From NCBI GenBank assembly GCA_947631135.1, contig CANRKE010000007.1, positions 1 through 26,137 of the forward strand: 26,137 nt of DNA, written 5' to 3'. A program made the position numbers and the translations under genes. The notes under the pieces were generated by a model. The model did no database searches. It was not told the DNA's origin and was given only the letters and a program-made list of their open reading frames with translations. Below, piece after piece: positions 15,003 through 23,170 of the stretch. The DNA is from an uncultured Bacilli bacterium. GTDB lineage: Bacteria; Bacillota_I; Bacilli_A; RF39; UBA660. Positions within the stretch are counted from its first letter, which is position 1. Each line of letters starts with the position of its first letter.

Positions 15003-15863
15003 TTATTTATTTTTTTGTTTTTTTATTAATTTAGCATGTATAACTAATCTCTTAGTTGAATTACCATAACAAGTTGATAAAGTAAGAAATTTATCATTAG
15101 TATTAACTTCTGTATTAATTGGTGAGATATTTCTTTTTTTCATTGTATAGATCCATTTTTGTTTTTCATTATCGTTACTAAAAGTTGTAGTTATATAATA
15201 GTTTTCACGTTTAATAGTATAAATAGAAAAAATTTGAAAAATCATATTTTCATTTAAAGTGGAAAAGTATATTATATAATTATCTATATTATTTTGCCAA
15301 GTAGATGATAAAACATTTTTTAGTGTACCAAACATTGTACCATCTAATCTTCTATGTCCATAAATAATTGTATTATCATCTAAATCATTTATATTATTAC
15401 GATAATCCATATAAATCCATCCAGCATCATTTTCTTTTTTATCAAATGAATGTTTTAAATAATAATTATTATTAATTGTTTTAACTACGGGATAATTAAT
15501 TATTGTATTAATTACTCGAATAAATGCTACTGTATCTTTATTCTTAGATAATAAATTAGAAAAATCAATATTATAAAACGGATAATTAATATAATAATAG
15601 TAATTACTATTTTTATTATTTGGCGGATTAACAAGTTCACCATTTATATTATTAGTCTTTATATTAATATTATCTTTAATTTCTTTATTAATTTTTTTAA
15701 TTTTTAAATTATCAATATGCCATTTAAATATAGTATATAATGAAAACATAATAATAAGAAGTAATAATATAACTATTATATATATAAATATTTTTAATTT
15801 ATTATTCTTTTTAATTATTGATTGTGATTTAAAATATTTTTCTAAAGTTATATACTTTTTCAT
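15003..15863 (-). CDS. srtB: class B sortase
   Basis: Membrane-anchored transpeptidase that cuts a sorting motif and joins the protein to the cell wall. Numbered from the ATG at 15863, an N-terminal membrane helix lies at about 26-46. The catalytic domain shows DTVAFIRVINTIINYPVV, the helix-associated NYYLKHSFDKKENDAGWIY, catalytic His170 in YGHRR, Cys265 in TLSTCYG and Arg272 in KRLVIHAKL. The DxxGWIYMDYRN region and the length are typical of class B. The frame stays open to a TTG at 15869, but GAGGTG (15871-15876) is spaced correctly only for the ATG, giving 286 aa. It is the first gene of a two-gene unit with its likely substrate. Family assignment is very secure; the symbol denotes the class. 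Confidence 0.88.
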   Translation of the reverse strand: MKKYITLEKYFKSQSIIKKNNKLKIFIYIIVILLLLIIMFSLYTIFKWHIDNLKIKKINKEIKDNINIKTNNINGELVNPPNNKNSNYYYYINYPFYNIDFSNLLSKNKDTVAFIRVINTIINYPVVKTINNNYYLKHSFDKKENDAGWIYMDYRNNINDLDDNTIIYGHRRLDGTMFGTLKNVLSSTWQNNIDNYIIYFSTLNENMIFQIFSIYTIKRENYYITTTFSNDNEKQKWIYTMKKRNISPINTEVNTNDKFLTLSTCYGNSTKRLVIHAKLIKKQKNK

Positions 15864-15890
15864 AAACAATCACCTCAAGCAAAGAATAAT

Positions 15891-15932
15891 AAAATATCAT
15901 AGAGTATCTTTTATATAACTTTATGATATTTT
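15891..15932 (-). terminator. terminator after trxB
   Basis: AAAATATCATA (15891-15901) and TATGATATTTT (15922-15932) are perfect 11-bp arms, 7 nt past the trxB stop. On the minus strand the second arm runs into ATTATTCTTT. It separates trxB from the sortase operon, whose promoter must lie nearby but is not clear. Confidence 0.55.
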
Positions 15933-15939
15933 AAATAAT

Positions 15940-16842
15940 TTAATACGTTTTATTTTTAATTTCTTTAATAGCAAGAGTTGCAGCAATACTTCCATCACTA
16001 ACTGCTGTTGTTAATTGTCTTAAACTCTTAACTCTAGCATCACCAGCAGCATATATGTAATCAGATTTAGTATGAACATCATCAGTTGTTATAATATAAC
16101 CTTTATCGGTTAAATCAACTACATTTCTAAATATTTCATTATTAGGTGTCTGCCCTATAGCAACAAATAATCCATCTATTTCTAAATCTTTTCTATTATC
16201 ATTATTATCTTTAATAGTAATAGATTCTAACTTATCTTTTCCATTTAATGAAACTATATTTGAATTTAAAATTAATTCTACATTATTTTTATCTTTTATT
16301 TCATCTAAATATTTATTATCTGCTCTAAATTCATCTCTCCTATGTATTAGATAAACCTTAGAAGCTATATTTGATAGATATATTGCATCTTCTAAAGCTG
16401 TATTTCCTCCTCCATTAACTGCAACTACTTTTTGTTTATAAAAATTTCCATCACATGTTGCACAATATGAAATTCCCTTACCAATAAAATCATTTTCTTT
16501 TTCTATATTTAATTTTCTATTTGTTGCTCCAGTTGCAATTATTACAGCTTTTGCCTTATATTTTCCTTTATTTGTTGTTACAGTTCTATCACTTTCAACT
16601 TTAATTACTGTTTCAAATTTTATTTCTGCACCCAACTTTTTTACTTGATTATACAAATTAGTTGCAAAATCAAAACCTGATATTGATTCGATACCTGGAT
16701 AATTTTCTACATTATTTGCATTAATAATTTGACCACCATAACTTTTAGCTTCTAAAACAAGAACTTTTTTATTTGCTCTTCTTAGATATAAAGCACTTGT
16801 TAATCCAGCAGGACCAGCACCTACTATAATTGCATCATACAT
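15940..16842 (-). CDS. trxB: thioredoxin-disulfide reductase
   Basis: Cytosolic FAD enzyme that reduces thioredoxin with NADPH. Domains in order: N-terminal FAD motif GAGPAG (8-13); redox-active CATC (127-130) followed by DG; nucleotide motif GGGNTALE (144-151); NADPH-selecting HRRDEFRA (167-174); and the C-terminal FAD motif AAGDAR. The length of 300 aa is typical. AGGAGGTT precedes the ATG. It starts 20 nt after copA on the same strand and is the last gene of the run before a terminator. Pairing a copper exporter with a thiol reductase fits defence against copper-driven oxidation of thiols, though co-regulation is inferred from position. Confidence 0.95.
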   Translation of the reverse strand: MYDAIIVGAGPAGLTSALYLRRANKKVLVLEAKSYGGQIINANNVENYPGIESISGFDFATNLYNQVKKLGAEIKFETVIKVESDRTVTTNKGKYKAKAVIIATGATNRKLNIEKENDFIGKGISYCATCDGNFYKQKVVAVNGGGNTALEDAIYLSNIASKVYLIHRRDEFRADNKYLDEIKDKNNVELILNSNIVSLNGKDKLESITIKDNNDNRKDLEIDGLFVAIGQTPNNEIFRNVVDLTDKGYIITTDDVHTKSDYIYAAGDARVKSLRQLTTAVSDGSIAATLAIKEIKNKTY

Positions 16843-16862
16843 ATTTATAACCTCCTAATATA

Positions 16863-19049
16863 TTATTTTATCTTTATTCTTTTTAATCTTAATGCATTAA
16901 ATACAACACATAAACTAGATAACATCATAGATGCACTAGCAATCATTGGATTTATCTCAATACCTAATCCTTTAAATAATCCAATTGCAATCGGAATCAT
17001 TAATATATTATAGAAAAATGCCCAAAATAAATTTTGTTTAATATTTATTAATGTTTTTTTACCTATAGTTAAGAATGTAATAATTCTATCAATTTTATCA
17101 TTTGTAATTATTACATTTGAAGAATTTGCTGCTATATCCGTACTATTTTTAAAACTTATACCTATATTTGCAGTTGCAAGTGATGGTGCATCATTAATAC
17201 CATCTCCAACCATTATTACTTTTTTACCATCTTTTTGTAGGTTTTTAATATATTTTGTTTTATCACTAGGTAAAACATTTGAAACAATATTATCTATACC
17301 TAATTCCTTACCAATAAGGTTAGCAGTTATTTCATTATCTCCAGTAAGCATTATAATATCTATTCCGATTTCTTTTAATTTCTTTATTGCATTTTTAGCT
17401 TCATTTCTTATTATATCTTTTACACCAACTATTCCTATTATATTATTATCTTCTAATATATAAATAATACTATTTCCTAAATGAGCTAAATCTTCTTCAT
17501 CTTTTTTATAATTATTTTTTATATTATCTAATATTTTATTATTACCTAAATAATAATTTTTATTACCTATCATAGCTTTAATACCTTTTCCTGATATTTC
17601 ATTATAATTAGTAACTTCTAATTCATTTGTTTTATAATTAATAAATGCTTTAGATATTGGATGTGTAGAATAACTCTCTATATTTGAAATAATATTTAGT
17701 AGTTCTTTATCACTATATTTAGAATAATTATATAATTTACTTATACTTAATTTACCATATGTAAGTGTACCAGTTTTATCAAATACTATCGTATCTATAT
17801 GAGATGCAATTTCTAGTGATTCACTTGACTTTATAAGTATTCCTTTTTTAGATGATGTACCAATAGATACAACTATTGCAAGTGGTGTTGCTAAACCTAA
17901 ACTACATGGACAAGCTACAACTAATACAGTTACCATACGAATAAGAGATTCATTTAATGATGTACCTAAAATCATATATAATATAAAAGTAAGTATAGCT
18001 ATAATTATTATTAATGGTACAAAATAGAAACTAATTTTATCAGCAATTCTTGAAATAGGCATTTTTGAATTACTAGCTTCTAAAACTAAATGCACCATTT
18101 CTGATATAGTTGATTTTGGTCCAATTTTTAAAGCTTTATACTCTACTACACCATCATAGTTAATAGATCCTGCAACTAATTCATCATTTATTTCTTTTTT
18201 TGTAGGATTAGCTTCTCCAGTAATAAATGATTCATCAAAATGAGCTGAACCCTTAACAACTTCACCATCAACAGCTACTTTCATACCAGGTTTAACAATT
18301 AGTATATCACCAACCTTAACCTCATCTATAGTAATTTCTTTTTCTCCATTTTTAGTTTTTAATAATGCACTTTCAGGAGTAACTTGTACAAGTTCTTTAA
18401 TTGCTTCTTTAGTTTTTTCTTTACTATTTTTATCAATATACCTTCCAAGTTTAATAAATAAAATAATCATACAAACAGATTCAAAATATAAATTTTCTAC
18501 AAGCATTTTATTACCTAATATTATTAAAATCATATTAATAAAACTATAAATAAAACTAACTAATACACCAAGAGATACCAATGTATCCATATTTGCAGAT
18601 TTATGTATTAAATTTTTAATACCATTAATTATTATATCTCTACCATATATTAAATATGGTATTGTAAATAAACATAGACAAATTGCATAATTAACTTGAT
18701 ATTTCATCATATCAAGAAATGGTATTACAGGTAAATTAATCATATGAGACATAGATATATACATAATTAATATCATTAAAATACCTAAAATAATTAAATA
18801 TATTTTATTATTATCTTTTTTATTTTCTTCTTTTTCATCATATATACCAGCATAAATATATCCAGAATCATTAATGTATTTACCAAGAGTTTCTATATCT
18901 ATATCATCATCATAATGAATAAATACTTGTCCTAAAACTAGATTAACAGATGCATCAACTACACCCTTTTGTTTATTTAAATATTTTTCAACATGATTAG
19001 AACATGCTGAGCATGTCATACCATCAACTTTTAATATTATTTTTTTCAG
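16863..19049 (-). CDS. copA: copper-exporting P1B-type ATPase
   Basis: Integral membrane pump that expels Cu(I) using ATP. It has one N-terminal heavy-metal domain with GMTCSACS, eight predicted helices, the phosphatase motif TGEA, the copper-binding CPC (380-382) in VVACPCSLGLATP, the phosphorylation site DKTGT (424-428), the HP motif in STHPISK, the hinge GDGINDAPS and the C-terminal MxxSS of subgroup 1B-1. The first ATG (19017-19019) falls inside the metal-binding loop and has no ribosome site. GGAGGTG lies 5 nt before an in-frame CTG (19047-19049). Starting there restores the complete first strand KKIILKVDGMTCSAC, so I choose CTG, giving 728 aa. It follows the plsC-like gene by 22 nt. Confidence 0.92.
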   Translation of the reverse strand: MKKIILKVDGMTCSACSNHVEKYLNKQKGVVDASVNLVLGQVFIHYDDDIDIETLGKYINDSGYIYAGIYDEKEENKKDNNKIYLIILGILMILIMYISMSHMINLPVIPFLDMMKYQVNYAICLCLFTIPYLIYGRDIIINGIKNLIHKSANMDTLVSLGVLVSFIYSFINMILIILGNKMLVENLYFESVCMIILFIKLGRYIDKNSKEKTKEAIKELVQVTPESALLKTKNGEKEITIDEVKVGDILIVKPGMKVAVDGEVVKGSAHFDESFITGEANPTKKEINDELVAGSINYDGVVEYKALKIGPKSTISEMVHLVLEASNSKMPISRIADKISFYFVPLIIIIAILTFILYMILGTSLNESLIRMVTVLVVACPCSLGLATPLAIVVSIGTSSKKGILIKSSESLEIASHIDTIVFDKTGTLTYGKLSISKLYNYSKYSDKELLNIISNIESYSTHPISKAFINYKTNELEVTNYNEISGKGIKAMIGNKNYYLGNNKILDNIKNNYKKDEEDLAHLGNSIIYILEDNNIIGIVGVKDIIRNEAKNAIKKLKEIGIDIIMLTGDNEITANLIGKELGIDNIVSNVLPSDKTKYIKNLQKDGKKVIMVGDGINDAPSLATANIGISFKNSTDIAANSSNVIITNDKIDRIITFLTIGKKTLINIKQNLFWAFFYNILMIPIAIGLFKGLGIEINPMIASASMMLSSLCVVFNALRLKRIKIK

Positions 19050-19071
19050 ATTAACACCTCCATAATATTTA

Positions 19072-19671
19072 TTAATTATTAGAATTTATATTTGTTTTCA
19101 TAAGTTTCTCAACTTCACTATATAATTTTTTATTTGCATCTTCTAAATTCATATTATTTACTTTAAATGGTTTTCCATATCTAATAGTTAAATTCTTACT
19201 TCTAAATTTATAATCACCAGTTATTCCAAATGGTACTACATAACTATCAGTTTTCATAGCCATAGATACTGCACCAAATTTAAATGGTAATAAAAATTTT
19301 TTAGTTTTATTTCTTGTTCCTTCAGGAAAAATACCAATTGCTCCACCCTGATTTAATACATTGATTGCACGATCCATTGCCTTAGTATCCTTATTTTTTC
19401 TATCAACAGATATACAACCAGTATTTTTAAAGAACCATGCAGTTTTTTTATTATCAAAATATTCTTTTTTTGCCATGTAATTTATAAATCTTTTTGTTGC
19501 AATAATAGTTAGACATTGATCATATAAATGTTTATGATTACCAGCTATAATAATCGATCCATCTTTAGGTATAAATTCTTTTCCAATAATTGTTGGATTA
19601 TAATAAAGTTTAAATATTGGCCCTAAAATAATTCTTCCTAAACGATATAAAATTGGCATTTTATTCATCAT
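19072..19671 (-). CDS. PlsC-like 1-acyl-glycerol-3-phosphate acyltransferase (second copy)
   Basis: Membrane-associated acyltransferase of the LPLAT/PlsC family, which adds an acyl chain to lysophosphatidate or other lysolipids. The HX4D catalytic motif is NHKHLYD, with AGN before it. The phosphate-binding block is FPEGTRNKTKKFLLPFKFGA, and VPFGITGDYKF lies further on. The length of 199 aa is normal for the short form. The ATG overlaps the end of the synthetase gene by 11 bp, with GGAG inside that gene, so translation is coupled. It is a paralogue of the 193-aa gene on the other side of the synthetase; the two share the same motif order. Confidence 0.85.
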   Translation of the reverse strand: MMNKMPILYRLGRIILGPIFKLYYNPTIIGKEFIPKDGSIIIAGNHKHLYDQCLTIIATKRFINYMAKKEYFDNKKTAWFFKNTGCISVDRKNKDTKAMDRAINVLNQGGAIGIFPEGTRNKTKKFLLPFKFGAVSMAMKTDSYVVPFGITGDYKFRSKNLTIRYGKPFKVNNMNLEDANKKLYSEVEKLMKTNINSNN

Positions 19672-21394
19672 CGTCAGCTCCTATATCACTTTGTAACTTT
19701 TGAAAATCGACTTTTCCTAATTTAGTTTTAGGTAATTGCTTACGATATACAAATTGATGTGGTACCATATAATGAGCTAAATTCTTTTTACAAAAGTCTT
19801 TTATTTCTTTTTTTATAAATATTCCATGAAATCCCTCTTTTAATACGATAAATGCTTTAGCTACTTGTTGTTTATATGGATGAGGTACACCTACTACTGT
19901 ACATTGTAATACTGCAGGATGACTTTCTATTACTTCTTCAATATGTGATGGATAAACATTATATCCACTAGTTATTATCATTCTTTTAATTCTTCCTTTA
20001 TAGAATACAAAACCATCTTCATCCATTAATCCTAAATCGCCAGTGTGTAACCAAATATATCCATCATCATGAATTTGTAGTGCTTCATTTGTTTCACTTT
20101 CATCATTAAGATATCCCATCATCAATGCTTTTGTATGAACACATATTTCTCCAACTTCATTGTATGGCATAGTCTTTCTTGTTGAAGGATCAATTATTTT
20201 AATATAATTACCTGCTAAAGGTATACCAACTGATCCACTTTTATTTACATCATCACAAGCGAGTGTTACTGCGGCTAATCCTTCTGATAAACCATATCCT
20301 TGTGTTATCTTCGCACTTGAATTATGCTTAGCAAAATATTTATTAATCTTTTCTTCTAATGAACTATTAAGTAAATCTCCTCCACTAACTGCATATTTTA
20401 AAAATGATAAATCTAAATTTTTTTCATTTTTACAATTGATTAATGCTTCAAATAATGTTGGCACACCAAGTACACAAGTAGGTTTAGTCTTCTTAAATAA
20501 TGTATCAAATTTTTTTGAATTAAATTGAGGAATTAATATTGTATAACAACCTAAAGCAAGTGGTGTGTGCATTAATACACTTAAACCAAATCCATGAAAA
20601 TTAGGCATAATAGCTAAACAACAATCGCCAGCTTTTAATTGTTTCAATGAAATTTGTTCCTGTCTAGCAGCAAGAATAAATGCTCTATTTTGTATAACAA
20701 TATTTTTAGGTTTTCCACTTGTCCCACCACTATGTAAAATAACTGCAGGAGTATCTCTACCAAATTTATCTGTTATATCATCTTCTTTATGTTTTGCTAA
20801 TCCCATAAATTTATTCCAACTCATAAACTTATTTTTATGTGGATATTTTTCATATTTTCCTATTTGTGAAATTTTATATCCAATTTTTAAAAGTAAATTC
20901 ATTGAAGTAGAAGCTGATACAAATATAACTTTATCTACACCTGTTTCATATATATTGGTCTTTATTTTATTGTAAAACATATCTATCATAACTAAATGTT
21001 TACTTTTAGTTGATATTAGACTAGTTTTTATTTCTTCCTCCGCAGATAATGGATGCAACATATTTGCAATCGCACCAATTCTATTTAATGCATATAAAGC
21101 TATTAAAGCTTCAGGAAGATTAGGCATACATATAGTTACTATATCTCCCTTTTTAATTCCTAATGTTTTAAATGACATACTTGCCCTATTAATCTGTTTA
21201 ATAAATTTTTTATATTTTGTTTTCTTTCCAAAATATTCATATGCTGTATTGTTAGGATAATCTAAAAAACTTTTATTAACTTGATCATACATACTGATAT
21301 TTGGAATTTTAATATTTAAATCATCTTCACTATAATACTTACTCCATGGTGTTGGTATTTTCCTTTTTATTCTAAATATACTAAATATTGACAA
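19661..21394 (-). CDS. AMP-forming acyl-CoA/acyl-ACP synthetase-like ligase
   Basis: Member of the ANL superfamily that activates a carboxylic acid, probably a fatty acid, as an acyl-adenylate and passes it to CoA or ACP. Numbered from the outer GTG, motifs are HSGGTSGKPK (224-233), GYGLSEG (369-375), HTGDLG (453-458), the hinge GRIKRMIITSGYNVYP (470-485) and the catalytic Lys in KLGKVDF. The length is typical. The frame is open to a GTG at 21403, but that codon lies within the ribosome site AGAGGTGA. The TTG at 21392-21394, one base past the upstream stop, is better placed and gives 577 aa. Being sandwiched between two PlsC-like genes recalls the two domains of Aas (acyl-ACP synthetase/2-acyl-GPE acyltransferase), here split. 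Substrate is inferred. Confidence 0.85.
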   Translation of the reverse strand: MSIFSIFRIKRKIPTPWSKYYSEDDLNIKIPNISMYDQVNKSFLDYPNNTAYEYFGKKTKYKKFIKQINRASMSFKTLGIKKGDIVTICMPNLPEALIALYALNRIGAIANMLHPLSAEEEIKTSLISTKSKHLVMIDMFYNKIKTNIYETGVDKVIFVSASTSMNLLLKIGYKISQIGKYEKYPHKNKFMSWNKFMGLAKHKEDDITDKFGRDTPAVILHSGGTSGKPKNIVIQNRAFILAARQEQISLKQLKAGDCCLAIMPNFHGFGLSVLMHTPLALGCYTILIPQFNSKKFDTLFKKTKPTCVLGVPTLFEALINCKNEKNLDLSFLKYAVSGGDLLNSSLEEKINKYFAKHNSSAKITQGYGLSEGLAAVTLACDDVNKSGSVGIPLAGNYIKIIDPSTRKTMPYNEVGEICVHTKALMMGYLNDESETNEALQIHDDGYIWLHTGDLGLMDEDGFVFYKGRIKRMIITSGYNVYPSHIEEVIESHPAVLQCTVVGVPHPYKQQVAKAFIVLKEGFHGIFIKKEIKDFCKKNLAHYMVPHQFVYRKQLPKTKLGKVDFQKLQSDIGADDDE

Positions 21395-21395
21395 C

Positions 21396-21977
21396 CTAAT
21401 CACCTCTTATTAAATTTTGTATACATTTTTCTAATCTATGCTTTTCTTCCTCAAAATTATTTGAGTCTACATATAATGGCTTACCAAATACTATTTTTAA
21501 ATCACGAGAAAATAATCTATATTTACCAGTAATTGCAAATGGTATTATTGGAGATTTAGTAACATTAGCCATTTTAATTACACCCATTTTAAATGGTAAC
21601 ATAACCCCTTCTTTTTCCGTTGTCCCTTCAGGAAAAATTCCTATTAACTTATCATTATTTAAATATTCTATTGCATCTGTTAATGCTTTATGATCTTTAT
21701 TTTTTCTATCTACTGGTATTAAACCTAAATTAGAAAAAATTACTTTTTTAAATCCTTTCCATAATTCTTTTTTAGCAAGAAAATGTATTGATCTTTTAGT
21801 TGTTGATATTAATAATAAACAATCTAAATTACTAGTATGATTACCTGCTAAAATTACTTTACCACTTTTATTAATATTTTCTTTCCCATATATTTTAGGT
21901 GTAAAGAATATTTTAAATATTACTGTAATAATAGGTCTAACAATTTTATAAAAGAGAACATCATTATATTTTTTCAT
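21396..21977 (-). CDS. PlsC-like 1-acyl-glycerol-3-phosphate acyltransferase (first copy)
   Basis: Second LPLAT/PlsC-family acyltransferase of the cluster (193 aa). The HX4D motif is NHTSNLD after AGN. The substrate-binding block is FPEGTTEKEGVMLPFKMGV, followed by IIPFAITGKYRLF. The N-terminus has a hydrophobic stretch (FYKIVRPIITVIFKIFF) that suits membrane attachment. AGGAG precedes the ATG by 5-6 nt. It is the first clear gene of the plsC-synthetase-plsC-copA-trxB run, and its stop is one base from the next start. Which of the two copies is the housekeeping PlsC cannot be told from sequence alone. Confidence 0.85.
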   Translation of the reverse strand: MKKYNDVLFYKIVRPIITVIFKIFFTPKIYGKENINKSGKVILAGNHTSNLDCLLLISTTKRSIHFLAKKELWKGFKKVIFSNLGLIPVDRKNKDHKALTDAIEYLNNDKLIGIFPEGTTEKEGVMLPFKMGVIKMANVTKSPIIPFAITGKYRLFSRDLKIVFGKPLYVDSNNFEEEKHRLEKCIQNLIRGD

Positions 21978-21985
21978 ATTTGCTC

Positions 21986-22060
21986 CTAAACTTTATCTAA
22001 AGTTATAAGTGTACTTATAGTTATTTTGTTTTTATTTATTCTTAAGATTTTCTTTTCCAA
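21986..22060 (-). CDS. possible 24-aa small ORF between bsh and plsC
   Basis: TTG start (22058-22060) with GAGG 7 nt upstream. It encodes about EKKILRINKNKITISTLITL plus DKV, ending in TAG 8 nt before the plsC-like start. It could couple bsh to the lipid genes, as no clear terminator follows bsh. The support is only a ribosome site and position. Confidence 0.2.
   Translation of the reverse strand: MEKKILRINKNKITISTLITLDKV
22005..22018. promoter_or_regulatory. inverted repeat upstream of the plsC-like operon, possible operator
   Basis: ATAAGT-GT-ACTTAT (22005-22018), about 28 bp before the plsC-like ATG, with further near-symmetry outside (AGTT and AGTTAT). Position and symmetry suit a repressor site for a lipid-responsive regulator, but it matches no operator I know well, and it lies inside the possible small ORF. 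Confidence 0.3.
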
Positions 22061-22079
22061 ATTAATTCCTCTTTTCTTA

Positions 22080-23054
22080 TTAATTTTGCATTAATATTTG
22101 TTGATTTTCTATTAATTTATAATTTGTTAATTTACTACTATCTAAATCTTCTTTATACATATCAACACATGTTATTTGACTATTTTCATAAGTTGTATAA
22201 TAATATTTACCACTATCTAGATTACAACACGAACTATATATTGTTATTTCATATTGTCCATTACCCATATATACACAACCTCTTTGTTGATCAACACTAC
22301 CTAATATATGAAAGAATTGACTAATACTTTCACTTTCAGAATCACCTGATATAGAATTCATCTTTGTAAATGTTGCTTTTACAAATCTAGATAAAGATGA
22401 TAAATCTCCAGGTAATCCAATAGCTCCCATACCACGACTGTATGTTTCTAAATCTAATTTACTAGAAAAATTATTTTTTGGCCTATCAACAGATAATGCC
22501 ATATAATTATTTAAATTAAATGTTTGAATATCAAATGTCGGATTATTTGTAAGTACACCCATTGGATTATCATAAATTTTTAATCCATCACTAACACTTT
22601 CAACAGTTATCGATGAATCTTTATCAGATATAATCCAATGAAGTGGTGATGTTGGTAATTCCACACTAAAATTAATATTAGCTATATTAACTTTCTTTAA
22701 TAATTCCTTTGCATCACTAATATTTGAGCATTGTGAAAGTATCCATGGTATAAATTCAAATGATCCAATATTATCCATACCTTCTTTTATATCATGATAT
22801 ACTGCATTATTAGGAAAATTTAATCCTGCCATTCCTAACCCTTTTTCATTCATTGCATCATAATAAAGTGGATAATCATTAGAAACATAAGCCATACCAA
22901 TAATTGCATAATGACTATTTATACTATCTACTTTTCTAAAATTAAATACATAATTTCTAGGTGTTATTGTAACTGTTTCATTATATGAATACTCTAAGTC
23001 AAAATTTCTTCCAAAATAACTATCTTTTGTTTTATATGTAATTGCTGTACACAT
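22080..23054 (-). CDS. bsh: bile salt hydrolase (choloylglycine hydrolase family)
   Basis: Ntn-hydrolase that cuts the amide bond of glycine- or taurine-conjugated bile acids. Cys2 directly after Met becomes the N-terminal nucleophile. The other expected active-site residues are present: Arg16 and Asp19 in FGRNFD, Asn79 in AGLNFP, Asn171 in LTNNPTFD and Arg223 in GDLSSLSRF. Asn79 favours bile salts over penicillin V, whose acylases usually have Tyr there. The GLPGDLSS-SRF block and the 324-residue length match gut BSHs. There is no signal peptide, so it is cytosolic. AGAAGGAA precedes the ATG. The gene indicates life in an animal gut. Confidence 0.93.
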   Translation of the reverse strand: MCTAITYKTKDSYFGRNFDLEYSYNETVTITPRNYVFNFRKVDSINSHYAIIGMAYVSNDYPLYYDAMNEKGLGMAGLNFPNNAVYHDIKEGMDNIGSFEFIPWILSQCSNISDAKELLKKVNIANINFSVELPTSPLHWIISDKDSSITVESVSDGLKIYDNPMGVLTNNPTFDIQTFNLNNYMALSVDRPKNNFSSKLDLETYSRGMGAIGLPGDLSSLSRFVKATFTKMNSISGDSESESISQFFHILGSVDQQRGCVYMGNGQYEITIYSSCCNLDSGKYYYTTYENSQITCVDMYKEDLDSSKLTNYKLIENQQILMQN

Positions 23055-23077
23055 ATTTATTCCTTCTTTCTATATTT

Positions 23078-23083
23078 ATTATA
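23078..23083 (-). promoter_or_regulatory. -10 element of the bsh promoter
   Basis: TATAAT (23078-23083), 23 nt upstream of the bsh ATG, in a very AT-rich gap downstream of the Fic gene. The -35 is not clear. Confidence 0.4.
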
Positions 23084-23170
23084 ATATAAAAAAAATAAAT
23101 ATTAAATATTTACTTATTAATTTCTATAAGAAAATAATGTAGAAAAAGATAGGTAAATATAAATTAATAT

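Noticed and set aside
15863..15869. TTG at 15869 as the sortase start
   Set aside because: The GAGGTG ribosome site would be only one base from this TTG, whereas the ATG at 15863 has normal spacing.
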